Assembly (NCBI RefSeq): GCF_050946515.1
Contig: NZ_JBMNUX010000012.1
Location: 13,588 to 77,587 of the forward strand
DNA: 64,000 nt
DNA from: Tractidigestivibacter sp050946515
Lineage (GTDB): Bacteria; Actinomycetota; Coriobacteriia; Coriobacteriales; Atopobiaceae
Direction of reading: 5' to 3'
Shown: in pieces, positions 55,521 to 62,910 of the stretch
How the letters are laid out: every line of letters begins with the position of its first letter
How positions within the stretch are numbered: position 1 is the first letter of the stretch
The notes under the pieces: generated by a model
Seen by the model: only the letters and a program-made list of their open reading frames with translations
Database searches by the model: none
Told to the model about the DNA's origin: nothing
Translations under genes and position numbers: made by a program

Positions 55521-56078
55521 CTACTTCAGCTCTGCCCCATCGTGGAAAGCGTCTCCTTCTTTCTTGCCAAGAGAGTAGTAGCTGTGGTGAGCCGTCTCGT
55601 AGGTGATAGGGTGGAACAGGTCGAGAGAAACGTCGCCGTCCGAGCCAAGCACCGACTCGTCCACGCTTACGTTGACGATCTTGGCGAGGTACTTGCTGCC
55701 GCCGATGACGTCCTCAAGCTTGCACTCCAGGGTCACCGGAAGCTCGTTGATGATCGGGGCGTTGACCTTCTCGCTCTTTGCGACGGTAAACCCCGCCCTC
55801 TTGACCTTACCGGGCTCCTTTTTGCCGGAGACCATGCCGACGTAGTCGCAGGACTTCAGATGCTCTGCCGTGCCCATGCTGACAGTGAATTCCTTGTTCC
55901 GGACGATGTTGTCCGTCGTCTTGTGCTCGGAGAGGTCGATCATGATCTCGTCAGCGCCGACGACGCCGCCCCACGCCGCGTTCATGGCGTTGGGCGTCCC
56001 GTCCTCGTCATACGTGCCAAGAATCAATACTGGCTGAGGGAACAGGTACGGCCTCGCGCCGAGGTCTTTTCTAGCCAT
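55521..56078 (-). CDS. Flavin reductase-like FMN-binding protein
   Basis: The 185-residue split-barrel flavoprotein begins LGARPYLFPQPVLILGTYD, with NAAWGG and KTTDNIVRNKEFTVS, all typical of the flavin_reduct/FMN-binding family. It likely binds FMN and reduces an organic substrate or flavin. AGGAG lies 8 bases before the ATG. It is the first gene of a three-gene operon divergent from a LysR regulator. Confidence 0.9.
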   Translation of the reverse strand: MARKDLGARPYLFPQPVLILGTYDEDGTPNAMNAAWGGVVGADEIMIDLSEHKTTDNIVRNKEFTVSMGTAEHLKSCDYVGMVSGKKEPGKVKRAGFTVAKSEKVNAPIINELPVTLECKLEDVIGGSKYLAKIVNVSVDESVLGSDGDVSLDLFHPITYETAHHSYYSLGKKEGDAFHDGAELK

Positions 56079-56216
56079 GCGTCATGCTCCTAACTAATAA
56101 CTGATGCATATGTTGTTTCTCTTGTTGCACGCACGTAGAAATTTAGGTGTTTGCTCGAGTTATGTACAATTCAATTTGGTCATAAGACTATAAACGCCAG
56201 TAATATAGGAAAAACG
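56079..56216. promoter_or_regulatory. Divergent promoter region of LysR gene and flavoprotein operon
   Basis: The 138-base gap is AT-rich. AAC-TGATGCATAT-GTT with central ATGCAT (about 56098-56113) is a candidate LysR-type binding dyad. TATAAA near 56189 could be the LysR -10. These are by-eye assignments. Confidence 0.35.
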
Positions 56217-57146
56217 ATGATCGAGATTTATCTGCTTGAGCAGCTAGACGCTTTCGCCCACAACGGAACGCTGACCAAGGCCAGCGAGGAGCTGCACATA
56301 TCGCAGCCGGCGCTTTCCCATTCGATGAAGAAGCTTGAGGCAGAGACCGGCATGTCTCTGTTCAGCCGCGACGGCAAGAGGATGACCCTGACCGAGACGG
56401 GAGAGATTGCCGCTCGCTATGCGTCAAGGATACTGAGCGACGAGCGAGAGATGCTGGACCAGATGGCGCAAAAGGAGAGGAGCCTCAGGTCAATCGTCCT
56501 GGGCTCCTGCGCACCCATGCCCATCGCAAGGCTCATTCCCGTCCTCCAGATGCTGTTCCCGGACAAGTCAGTAATCACAGAGATGAGGGATTCTGACGAC
56601 GTCCTCCTGCAAGGCCTGAGAAATCGCACGGACCAGCTTGCCATCTTGCACGAGAAGCCCAAGGAGGCCGGAATATTCTATCAACGCTACGTGCGGGAAT
56701 CCATCTGCCTGTATGTTCCGGAGAGCCACCCTCTTGCCCGGAGGCAGAGCGTCACGCTCAAAGAGATCTCTGGCATGCGCATCGTCGCGCACCGCCACAT
56801 AGGGTTCTGGCTTAAAGTCTGCGAGAGGGCGATACCCAAGTCCAACCTTCTGATTCAAGACAGCATGGACGCGATGGACGAACTTGCAGAGTCTTCCACC
56901 ATCGCAATGTTCAACTCCGACGCCATGATCATCGACGGGTTCGAGCAGAGGGGCCGCGTTGCCGTGCCGATAAGCGACCCCGAGATGACGACGACCTACT
57001 ACGTCGCCTGCCTTGACAGCGAGAAGGAGAAGTATCGCTCATTCTTCAGCTCCGTGCGCGCCGAAGCCATGCGGGCCCAAGGCCATGAGGCGAGCGATGG
57101 GACAGCATCGCACAGAGGAGGGGAAGCTTCGACGCTGCCGAGTTGA
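56217..57146 (+). CDS. LysR-family transcriptional regulator
   Basis: The 309-residue protein has the N-terminal winged HTH (LEQLDAFAHNGTLTKASEEL then ISQPALSHSMKKLE) and a periplasmic-binding-type effector domain. An ~25-residue polar tail ends it. ATG 56217 after AGGAAAAACG is preferred over the upstream in-frame starts, since the HTH begins six residues later. It probably controls the divergent flavin reductase-flavodoxin-hydrolase operon, possibly in response to an electrophile or quinone; the effector is unknown. Confidence 0.92.
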   Translation: MIEIYLLEQLDAFAHNGTLTKASEELHISQPALSHSMKKLEAETGMSLFSRDGKRMTLTETGEIAARYASRILSDEREMLDQMAQKERSLRSIVLGSCAPMPIARLIPVLQMLFPDKSVITEMRDSDDVLLQGLRNRTDQLAILHEKPKEAGIFYQRYVRESICLYVPESHPLARRQSVTLKEISGMRIVAHRHIGFWLKVCERAIPKSNLLIQDSMDAMDELAESSTIAMFNSDAMIIDGFEQRGRVAVPISDPEMTTTYYVACLDSEKEKYRSFFSSVRAEAMRAQGHEASDGTASHRGGEASTLPS

Positions 57147-57239
57147 GCGCACTTTACTGATTCAGGTTGGGATTCAATAGAATCAATTGCAGACAAGCAC
57201 TTGTGACCGAACGAGGGGAGCTGCGGGGATGGTTCTGGC

Positions 57240-57806
57240 ATGACGAAAAAGAATGTGGCGTTCATCTGCACGCAAAATGCCTGCCGCAGCCAAATCGCGG
57301 AGGCGCTTGCGAAATACGGCGCATTCGAGGGATACGAGTTCTATTCTGCCGGCTCAGAACCGCAAGAAGAGATTGATCCGGATGCTATGCGCATTTTGAG
57401 GATTGCCTTCCCCCTTCTTGCCTCTATGGGGAGAAGGAGGCCGATGGCATCCCTCGTCCTGGCGAGCTCGCTTTTCGTGAACGGCCTTATGCACGCGATC
57501 CTTTGGATTGCGGGAACCTATACCGCTGGAGCCCTGACAAGCGTGTGCCTTTTCCTCCCGCTCCCCATCTGGATCCTCTCTCACTCAATCGGAAGCGACC
57601 AAGAAAGGTTTCCTGTCGCGGCCCTGGTCGCGTCGCTTCTCATCGGCGGCGTCTTGATGCACGCAGTGCTCATCGCCTCGACGGCAGCCTACGTGAAGGC
57701 CGGCGCAATTGGGTTCGAGGCGCTTGTGGCCATTCAGCTCATCAACGCTTCGCTTCTCGTCTCTCTTGGGTGGATCGTGTCGGGAACAAGGCTCGGGAGG
57801 AGGTAG
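57240..57806 (+). CDS. Chimera: truncated arsenate reductase/LMW phosphatase N-terminus fused to HXXEE-like membrane segment
   Basis: Residues 1-52 are the N-terminus of an ArsC-type low-molecular-weight phosphatase: NVAFICTQNACRSQIAEAL keeps the CX5R P-loop (C10, R16). The frame then switches abruptly to a hydrophobic region (about 58-188) with four or so membrane segments, including NGLMHAILW, SVCLFLPLPIWIL and LMHAVLIA, similar to the C-terminal part of HXXEE-domain proteins. The rest of the ArsC fold, including the catalytic Asp, is missing. A deletion joining two adjacent genes explains this best. It is probably a non-functional remnant as a reductase, although the frame is open. Confidence 0.65.
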   Translation: MTKKNVAFICTQNACRSQIAEALAKYGAFEGYEFYSAGSEPQEEIDPDAMRILRIAFPLLASMGRRRPMASLVLASSLFVNGLMHAILWIAGTYTAGALTSVCLFLPLPIWILSHSIGSDQERFPVAALVASLLIGGVLMHAVLIASTAAYVKAGAIGFEALVAIQLINASLLVSLGWIVSGTRLGRR

Positions 57807-58004
57807 GACCGTAGCTCTCTCGCGCAAGTCAGCGAGCAAACGAGGAAAGCCCTCCAATTATTAATGTTTATCAAAGTTTGTTAGGCAGCCCTATGGCGGT
57901 GATGGGCGGCGTTCAGGCAGTCTGGCAAAGATGCTTTTGGATGGTTGAAAAGTTAATTAAATAAAAAGTCGGGCGGGAAACACCCCGTCCGACCTGCGCT
58001 TTTC
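57807..58004. other. AT-rich intergenic region left of the island junction
   Basis: No gene is seen. The right part holds the terminator of the original tRNA-Pro gene; the remainder is AT-rich (for example TTATTAATGTTTATCAAAG near 57857-57875). Confidence 0.6.
57961..57993 (-). terminator. Rho-independent terminator downstream of the tRNA-Pro fragment
   Basis: On the minus strand a 10-bp stem with one mismatch (57984-57993 with 57968-57977) is followed by TTTTTAT. It lies 12 bases after the CCA end, as expected for the terminator of a tRNA gene transcribed leftward. Confidence 0.8.
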
Positions 58005-58049
58005 TGGTCGGGTGGACTGGATTCGAACCAGCGACCCCTTGACCCCCAG
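58005..58049 (-). tRNA. 3' fragment of tRNA-Pro(GGG), island attachment site
   Basis: Read on the minus strand this is the anticodon loop CTGGGGG, anticodon 3' stem TCAAG, variable loop, T arm (GCTGG-TTCGAAT-CCAGT), acceptor strand CCACCCG, discriminator A and CCA. The 5' half is absent: the bases before the loop (GCGCC) do not pair with TCAAG. This is the hallmark of an integration duplicate, so it is not a functional tRNA. The intact gene should lie at the far right end of the island, beyond 64000. Confidence 0.85.
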
Positions 58050-58180
58050 GGCGCAATCCTTGATGAATGTCAATAGACACCAGAGGACACCACTTCCACA
58101 AATTGTGCTGTTTAACTGGGCATTTGCTGACCTTGACGAACATGAGGCGACCACAGCCCCCGTCATGTAAAGTCGTCCGC

Positions 58181-58228
58181 AGTACGCAAATAGTACGCCA
58201 CGTACTATCCACGTACTGCACGTACTGC
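58181..58228. repeat. Cluster of CGTACT/AGTACG repeats upstream of the integrase
   Basis: Five related hexamer-core copies lie at 58181-58187 and 58192-58198 (AGTACGC) and near 58200-58206, 58211-58218 and 58220-58227 (ACGTACT). They sit about 8-11 bases apart between the att fragment and the integrase start. Such clusters commonly serve as integrase arm-type or excisionase binding sites. Confidence 0.55.
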
Positions 58229-58277
58229 GACGGCCGCGGGCGGGCGCATCAAAGGTTCAAACGTTGATGGGGGCACG

Positions 58278-59516
58278 ATGCCGAGGAATCTGAGCAACGG
58301 GTTCGTCTTCAAGGACGAGAGGTCCGGCCACTGGAGGGCCGCGATCAGCTGGCAGGACGAGGACGGCAGGCAGAGGAGGATGACGCGAAACACCCCCGTC
58401 GCCTGCTATCCCGACAGGGTGAGCAGGAAGACCGGGAAGGTCACCAGGGACAACCGCGGGAAGGGCGCCGCCGAGGACTTCCTCAGGGAGTGGCGCGACG
58501 AGGAGGTCCGAAAGGACGAGGAGCTCTCCGGTACCGTCTCCTGCGAGACGCCTGTCTACCGCTACGTCCTCGACTACATAGACATGAAGGAGTCCACCGG
58601 CAACATCCTCGCCTCCACGGCGGACGGCTACCGCTGGTACGCGAAGCACCTGCTGGGCACGGAGCTCGGCAAGACCCCCGTGGGGCAGGTCACCGCGAGG
58701 CAGATCCAGGAGTTCGAGCGCGACATGGTGCAGGACGGATACGGCGGCAACACCGTCTCCCACACCCACGTGCTGCTGAAGACGGCCTTCATCAGGGCGC
58801 GCAGGCTGGGCGACATCCCGTCGAACCCCTTCGACCTCGTCGACGCTCCCAAGAGGCCCACGAAGCCGATAAACTCCCTCGACGCCACGAGCGTCCGGCA
58901 GCTCAACCAGACGCTCGGGAGCGTCGCCGACCCGTTCTCCACGGCCGTGCTCCTCGCGCTCATGACGGGGATGAGGCAGGGCGAGATATGCGCCCTCAGG
59001 TGGCAGGACGTCGACCGCGTGTCGCGCAAGATCCGGGTCTCGCACGCGCTCACGAGGGCGAGCGGCACCTTCGCGCTCTCCACGCCGAAGACCAGGAGCT
59101 CGGCCAGGACCATCCCCTACGGCGACGAGCTCGCCCGCGTGCTTGAGGCGAGGGCGCGCGCCATGCACGGCGAGCGCGAGGCGATGGGCCTCGACTGGGA
59201 CGAGGGGCTCTTCGTCGTGGGCAGCGCCGTCACCGGCGCCTGGAAGAGCCCCATGGCGCTGGGGCAGGAGTGGAGGGCGTTCGTGAGGGTTGCGAGGCTC
59301 GTTGGCTCCCAGGGCGAGCCGCCGAGGTTCCACGACCTCAGGCACACCTTCGCGACGATGGCGATCGGCTCCGGCGTGGACGTGAAGACCGTGAGCGCCA
59401 TCCTCGGCCACTCCAACGCGGCGATGACCTTGAACGTCTACGCCGACGCGCTCGCAGACAGCAAGAAGGCCGGCATGGACCTCATGGGCAGGATCATGTC
59501 CGCGGGGCTCTCGTAG
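58278..59516 (+). CDS. Tyrosine recombinase / integrase of the island
   Basis: The 412-residue phage-type integrase has an arm-binding N-terminus (about 1-75), a core-binding SAM-like domain (about 90-185) and the catalytic domain with R233 in TGMRQGEICAL, K271 in TPKTRSS, H352/R355 in FHDLRHTFA, H378 in LGHS and Tyr 388 in LNVYAD. All catalytic residues are present, so it could be active. It lies 230 bases from the tRNA-Pro fragment and reads away from it. GGGGG lies upstream of ATG 58278. Confidence 0.95.
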   Translation: MPRNLSNGFVFKDERSGHWRAAISWQDEDGRQRRMTRNTPVACYPDRVSRKTGKVTRDNRGKGAAEDFLREWRDEEVRKDEELSGTVSCETPVYRYVLDYIDMKESTGNILASTADGYRWYAKHLLGTELGKTPVGQVTARQIQEFERDMVQDGYGGNTVSHTHVLLKTAFIRARRLGDIPSNPFDLVDAPKRPTKPINSLDATSVRQLNQTLGSVADPFSTAVLLALMTGMRQGEICALRWQDVDRVSRKIRVSHALTRASGTFALSTPKTRSSARTIPYGDELARVLEARARAMHGEREAMGLDWDEGLFVVGSAVTGAWKSPMALGQEWRAFVRVARLVGSQGEPPRFHDLRHTFATMAIGSGVDVKTVSAILGHSNAAMTLNVYADALADSKKAGMDLMGRIMSAGLS

Positions 59517-59708
59517 GAACGGGGTGCAGACGGCACCCATCGAAGCATCGGAAGCGGATTCGGGGCGGAAGCGAGTCCGGTTGCCGCGGCGCGTGCGGAT
59601 GCACACCCTGGGGCGAACGGAACGCCGATGGCGACTTTGGAGGATCGCATTATGGAGCGTGCGATTGAGAATGTGTCATATGTAGAGTGTCTTCGCTATA
59701 CTATTGCC
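59517..59708 (+). promoter_or_regulatory. AbiE promoter region with possible leaderless start
   Basis: TATACT at 59697-59702 lies 7 bases before the ATG at 59709, with GTGTCA 18 bases upstream as a weak -35. No ribosome site precedes the ATG, so the mRNA is probably leaderless. An imperfect inverted repeat, ATGTGTCAT (59671-59679) and ATGACATAT (59722-59730), flanks the promoter and could be the antitoxin operator. Confidence 0.5.
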
Positions 59709-60242
59709 ATGGCTAAGATAGATGACATATACGGGGCGGCCGACGACTACGGCCTCGTGACGTCCGCGGACGCGAGGGCGCTCGGCGCCTCCGACGCGGA
59801 GGTGGTGCAGTACGCGGCGCGAGGGAGGCTCGAGCGCGTGGCCAGGGGCGTCTACCGAGTGCCCGTGTGGCCCTACCAGGAGCAGTCCCCCTACGCGATC
59901 GCCGTGAGGGCCGCGGGCGAGGGCGCCTACCTCTACGGCGAGTCCGTGGTGGCGCTCCTCGGGCTCTGCCCCACCGACCCGCGCGCCATCTGGGTGGCGA
60001 CGCCCAGGAGGACCAGGCGCAGCCTCGGCGAGGGCGTGAGGCTCGTCTGGCGGAGGCACCCGGACAGGGTCACCTGGTACGAGGGCATAGCCTGCCAGGA
60101 GGCTGCCGACGCGATCCGCGAGGCGGCGAGGACCTTGGGGCCCTCCCGCGCCGTCGACGCGGCGCGCGAGGCGGAGCGGAGGGGCTACGTCACGCCGGCC
60201 GAGCTCGCAGAGATCGAGGGGGAGGTGGGCGCCCATGCCTAG
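59709..60242 (+). CDS. AbiEi-type antitoxin / transcriptional regulator
   Basis: The 177-residue protein has an N-terminal winged-helix segment (YGLVTSADARALGASDAEVV, then RGVYRVPVWP) typical of AbiEi_4 antitoxins, which repress their own promoter and neutralise the AbiEii nucleotidyltransferase in type IV systems. The middle region with LYGESVVALLGLCPTDP and the WVATPRRTRR stretch also fits. It overlaps the next gene by 8 bases. ATG 59709 is the only start consistent with the promoter spacing; upstream in-frame starts would add ~27 unconserved-looking residues. Confidence 0.82.
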   Translation: MAKIDDIYGAADDYGLVTSADARALGASDAEVVQYAARGRLERVARGVYRVPVWPYQEQSPYAIAVRAAGEGAYLYGESVVALLGLCPTDPRAIWVATPRRTRRSLGEGVRLVWRRHPDRVTWYEGIACQEAADAIREAARTLGPSRAVDAAREAERRGYVTPAELAEIEGEVGAHA

Positions 60243-61059
60243 GCGCCCGAACAGCATGAGGCACCTGGACGACGCCATCAGGAGGGCCTCCGGCGGCACC
60301 GCCGACGGCTACGTGCGCATGCGCACCCTCGTGGCGAACGCGATAGTGGCACAGATGCTGCCCGACGGGGTCGTGAAGGGCGGAAGCGCAGTCAGGATGC
60401 GCTTCGGGTCCGAGGCCACGCGCTACACGACCGACCTCGACACCGCCACGGCGAGCGACCCGGACGAGTACGCGGCGAGGCTGTCCGAGGCGCTCGCCGC
60501 CGGATGGGAGGGCTTCACCGGCCGCGTCGTGCGCCGCGAGCCCGCCACGCCACCGGGCATCCCCGGCGAGTACGTGATGCGCCCCTTCGACGTGAAGCTC
60601 TCCTACCTGGGAAGGCCCTGGTGCACGGTGCCCCTCGAGGTGGGGTTCGACGAGATCGGCGACGCCGAGCGGGCCGACGCGACCAGCCAGGCCGAGGCCT
60701 CGGACGCCCTCGGGAGGCTCGGGTTCCCCGCCGTCGGGGACGTGGCCCTCATGGACCTCTGCTACCAGGTGGCCCAGAAGCTCCACGGGCTCACGAGCGG
60801 CGGCGACCGTGTGCGCGACCTCGTTGACCTCCAGCTCATCATGGGCAACGCCGACGTGGACCTGGCGCGCACGAGGCGGGTCTGCGTGAGGCTCTTCGCC
60901 TACCGGAAGGCCCAGCAATGGCCGCCCAGGGTCGTCTCCGGAGAGGGCTGGGACGAGCTCTACGCCGCCCAGGCGGAGGGGCTCGGCGTGCTGCAGGACC
61001 TCGCGGAGGCCATCGAGTGGGCCAACGGGCTCGTCGCCCGCATCGATGCCGCACGGTAG
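60235..61059 (+). CDS. AbiEii/AbiGii-type nucleotidyltransferase toxin
   Basis: The 274-residue protein shows the toxin motifs: KGGSAVRMRFG followed by RYTTDLDTA (the GSx...DxD-type nucleotidyltransferase core), DVKLSYL, QVAQKLHGL with the conserved Lys, and RVRDLVDLQLI with the conserved Asp. AbiEii toxins transfer nucleotides to tRNA or another target and cause growth arrest during phage infection. It overlaps the antitoxin gene, so both are co-translated. Confidence 0.88.
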   Translation: MPRRPNSMRHLDDAIRRASGGTADGYVRMRTLVANAIVAQMLPDGVVKGGSAVRMRFGSEATRYTTDLDTATASDPDEYAARLSEALAAGWEGFTGRVVRREPATPPGIPGEYVMRPFDVKLSYLGRPWCTVPLEVGFDEIGDAERADATSQAEASDALGRLGFPAVGDVALMDLCYQVAQKLHGLTSGGDRVRDLVDLQLIMGNADVDLARTRRVCVRLFAYRKAQQWPPRVVSGEGWDELYAAQAEGLGVLQDLAEAIEWANGLVARIDAAR

Positions 61060-61320
61060 CGGGAAGTCGCAGGCGACCCAGTCCTTCAATACCAGTTGCC
61101 GGCCCCAGAATGCGAGCACACCGCCACCGTTAGCACGGCGACGCCCAGACCACGAACCCGATTGGCCGCCAATCCCGGTTGGATAGAATGGACGCAGATC
61201 GCAAAACCCGATAGGGTTTTATGTGGCGGGGACGCACGAGCGCCTCCGCCTAATTTTTGCTCGAAGGCATCACTGGCATAGCCACCAAAACACATGGACA
61301 CGAGACATGGAGTCGGGACG
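61060..61320. other. Short intergenic region with a small hairpin
   Basis: No gene is seen. AAAACCC-GATA-GGGTTTT (61203-61220) forms a 7-bp hairpin that may end the AbiE transcript. Confidence 0.4.
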
Positions 61321-61536
61321 ATGAAGTGGATCTACGATGCCGACGGCAACGCGGACCTCGAAGAGGTCGCGTTCGCGGAGAAGGGCATCTCGGCAATCCT
61401 GGAGAACGTCGACCTCTCTTCGGCGCCAAGTGGCGCTGCGGACGCCGCGATGTGCTTCCTGGGGCGTTTGGTAAGGGAGCTCGCCGAGGCGACCGAGGCG
61501 CACTCCCATGCGGGAGGCGGCTTCCCTGCGCGGTAG
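61321..61536 (+). CDS. Small island protein of unknown function (71 aa)
   Basis: From ATG 61321 the product is MKWIYDADGNADLEEVAF and onward, with an acidic N-terminus and an Ala-rich helix (AADAAMCFLGRLVRELAEA). No domain is recognised. A weak GGGAC-type ribosome site precedes the ATG. Codon use agrees with the neighbouring island genes. It lies between the AbiE pair and the structured element at 61775. Confidence 0.5.
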   Translation: MKWIYDADGNADLEEVAFAEKGISAILENVDLSSAPSGAADAAMCFLGRLVRELAEATEAHSHAGGGFPAR

Positions 61537-61954
61537 GGTCATCCTCACCGTGCGGGCTAGGCGCTGCGTGAGTTGCAAGTCGGTCCCCACGCTCCTGCGG
61601 GAGCGCGGGGACATCGGGCCGGATGTGCCCTTCCGACATCCGCTGCGCCGGGGACATCGTCGGCATCCCCTATCCTCGCGGTCGTCGAAAGCGCCCGGCC
61701 GGCGCGGCAGCGGGGGTCGCCCCCGCGCCGGGTCGGTGTAGAAGCTCGCCGCACTTCCGCGCCGACACCTCCAAGCCCTCCCTCGCCCAAGACGCTGGCA
61801 CAGGGAGCAAGCACCTCTTCCCGCTCCCCGGCGGCCCGCGCGACTGGTCGGCGCCGCGCCACGCCCGCAAGGGCGCGCCGCCCCGCCACGCGGGCCTTGC
61901 CGCTCGTTGGGCGAGGGAGGGCAAAGGGCCTTCCCACGTCCTAGGGGGGTCACC
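61537..61954. other. Gene-free GC-rich region leading into a structured element
   Basis: No coding sequence stands out: all long frames here are low-complexity Arg/Pro/Ala runs typical of GC-rich noise. The right half (61775-61922) holds the structured-RNA candidate listed separately. A strong AGGGGGGT ribosome site ends the region. Confidence 0.55.
61775..61922 (+). ncRNA. Candidate structured RNA in the leader of the 61955 gene
   Basis: A perfect 16-bp stem pairs 61775-61790 with 61907-61922. Inside it, GGGAGC (61803-61808) pairs with GCTCCC (61823-61828), GGCCCGCG (61833-61840) pairs with CGCGGGCC (61889-61896), and CGCCC-GCAA-GGGCG (61862-61875) makes a GNRA-capped hairpin. This nested multibranch layout is far beyond a simple terminator. 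It ends 32 bases before the next start codon, so it may be a cis-regulatory leader or a separate RNA. No known family is recognised. Confidence 0.5.
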
Positions 61955-62362
61955 ATGACCGAGAAGACAGAGAGCGCCGCAGCAGTGACCGAGGAGAGTC
62001 TCGTCGCCACGTGCGAGGGCATCGTGAGGGACTACCTCGCCCACAGGGGATACGAGGTCCACGCGGGCGACGGCTGGTCCTGCGACTGCGAGGACGCGCC
62101 AATCGTGGCCACGGACGGCGACGAGACGGTGCTCATAGCCGTCATCTCCGGCTATGAGGAGGGCTCGGCCAGGATGCCCGAGCTCAACGTGGGAGCCGCC
62201 GAGTTCGCGATAATGAGGCGTGCGTGCCTGCTCTACCTCGCGGACCACGGCGACGTGGACGCGATACGCCACGATGTGGTCTCCATCGTCGTGACGGGAG
62301 AGCGCCAGGCGAAGCTCCGCCACCTCATCGGCGCCTGGCAGTGGGCGGAGAGGGAGGAGTGA
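61955..62362 (+). CDS. UPF0102/YraN-like small island protein
   Basis: The 135-residue protein resembles the restriction-endonuclease-like UPF0102 fold: a long N-terminal helix (ESLVATCEGIVRDYLAHRG), then YEVHAGDGWSCDCEDAPIVA, DGDETVLIAVIS, a helix ending MRRACLLYL and IRHDVVSIV. The usual E-V-K of UPF0102 is replaced here (AVIS), so nuclease activity is doubtful. It is preceded by AGGGGGGT and the structured-RNA candidate. A decayed relative of its central part lies at 62647. Confidence 0.55.
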   Translation: MTEKTESAAAVTEESLVATCEGIVRDYLAHRGYEVHAGDGWSCDCEDAPIVATDGDETVLIAVISGYEEGSARMPELNVGAAEFAIMRRACLLYLADHGDVDAIRHDVVSIVVTGERQAKLRHLIGAWQWAEREE

Positions 62363-62646
62363 CCTAGGACGTCATAGCACAGACACCGCTCACGGCAGGA
62401 AGGCGGCCGCTCGGGGAAACCCGGGCGGTCGTCCCTTTCCTGCCGCCACGGCCGCAGCCAAGCCCTCCCGCGGCCGCCCTCCCCGCCGTCAGGAACACCT
62501 AGCGACGGCGGGGAGGGAAAGACTCGCTCCTGCTGGCGTCATCCGTACGACGTTGGGAAACCTGGCTATCGGACGCCATCTTAATGAAGAGCTAATAGAG
62601 AGGCAGCCTGCGCCGAAGAGCGCTACACGTATGAACTAACTCGTCC
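62363..62646. repeat. Gene-free stretch with two strong hairpins
   Basis: First hairpin: 62394-62444, an imperfect stem of about 23 bp capped by a GAAA tetraloop. Second: 62477-62490 with 62504-62517, a perfect 14-bp stem (CCCTCCCCGCCGTC) and a 13-base loop. Neither is followed by a T-run. The first may end the 61955 transcript. No gene is seen. Confidence 0.6.
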
Positions 62647-62883
62647 ATGGGTGCTACGGGGCCCTGGAGCGCGACATCTGGTTCTTCAACTGGGGGGCTA
62701 GCTCTGACTGTAATGGACACGCCAATTGGTGTGGCAGACGGCAAGGGAACCGTACTCACGGCAGTCATCTCTGCTTGCCGTGATTGCTCGGTCCGAATAT
62801 CCAAGCCGAGAGTCAAAGCACCTGCCTTCATGATGATGCGGAGCAAATGCCTTTCTTACATGTATGAGCAAAGTGAGACATAA
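62647..62883 (+). pseudogene. Decayed paralogue of the 61955 gene
   Basis: Residues from PIGVADGKGTVLTAVIS to MMMRSKCLSYMYEQ align by eye with PIVATDGDETVLIAVIS to IMRRACLLYLADH of the 135-residue protein at 61955. The N-terminal half and the last ~30 residues have no counterpart, and base composition is lower in GC. It therefore looks like a truncated, diverged copy with no evident ribosome site. Confidence 0.55.
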
Positions 62884-62910
62884 GAGATAGCAAGGCGATT
62901 AGAAGGGCAT

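Noticed and set aside
58005..58049. Intact tRNA-Pro gene
   Set aside because: Only the anticodon loop to CCA is present; the 5' half and D arm are missing.
61557..61941. Several overlapping frames on both strands in 61.5-61.95 kb
   Set aside because: Arg/Pro/Ala-rich, no motifs or ribosome sites; the region is better explained by RNA-like structure.
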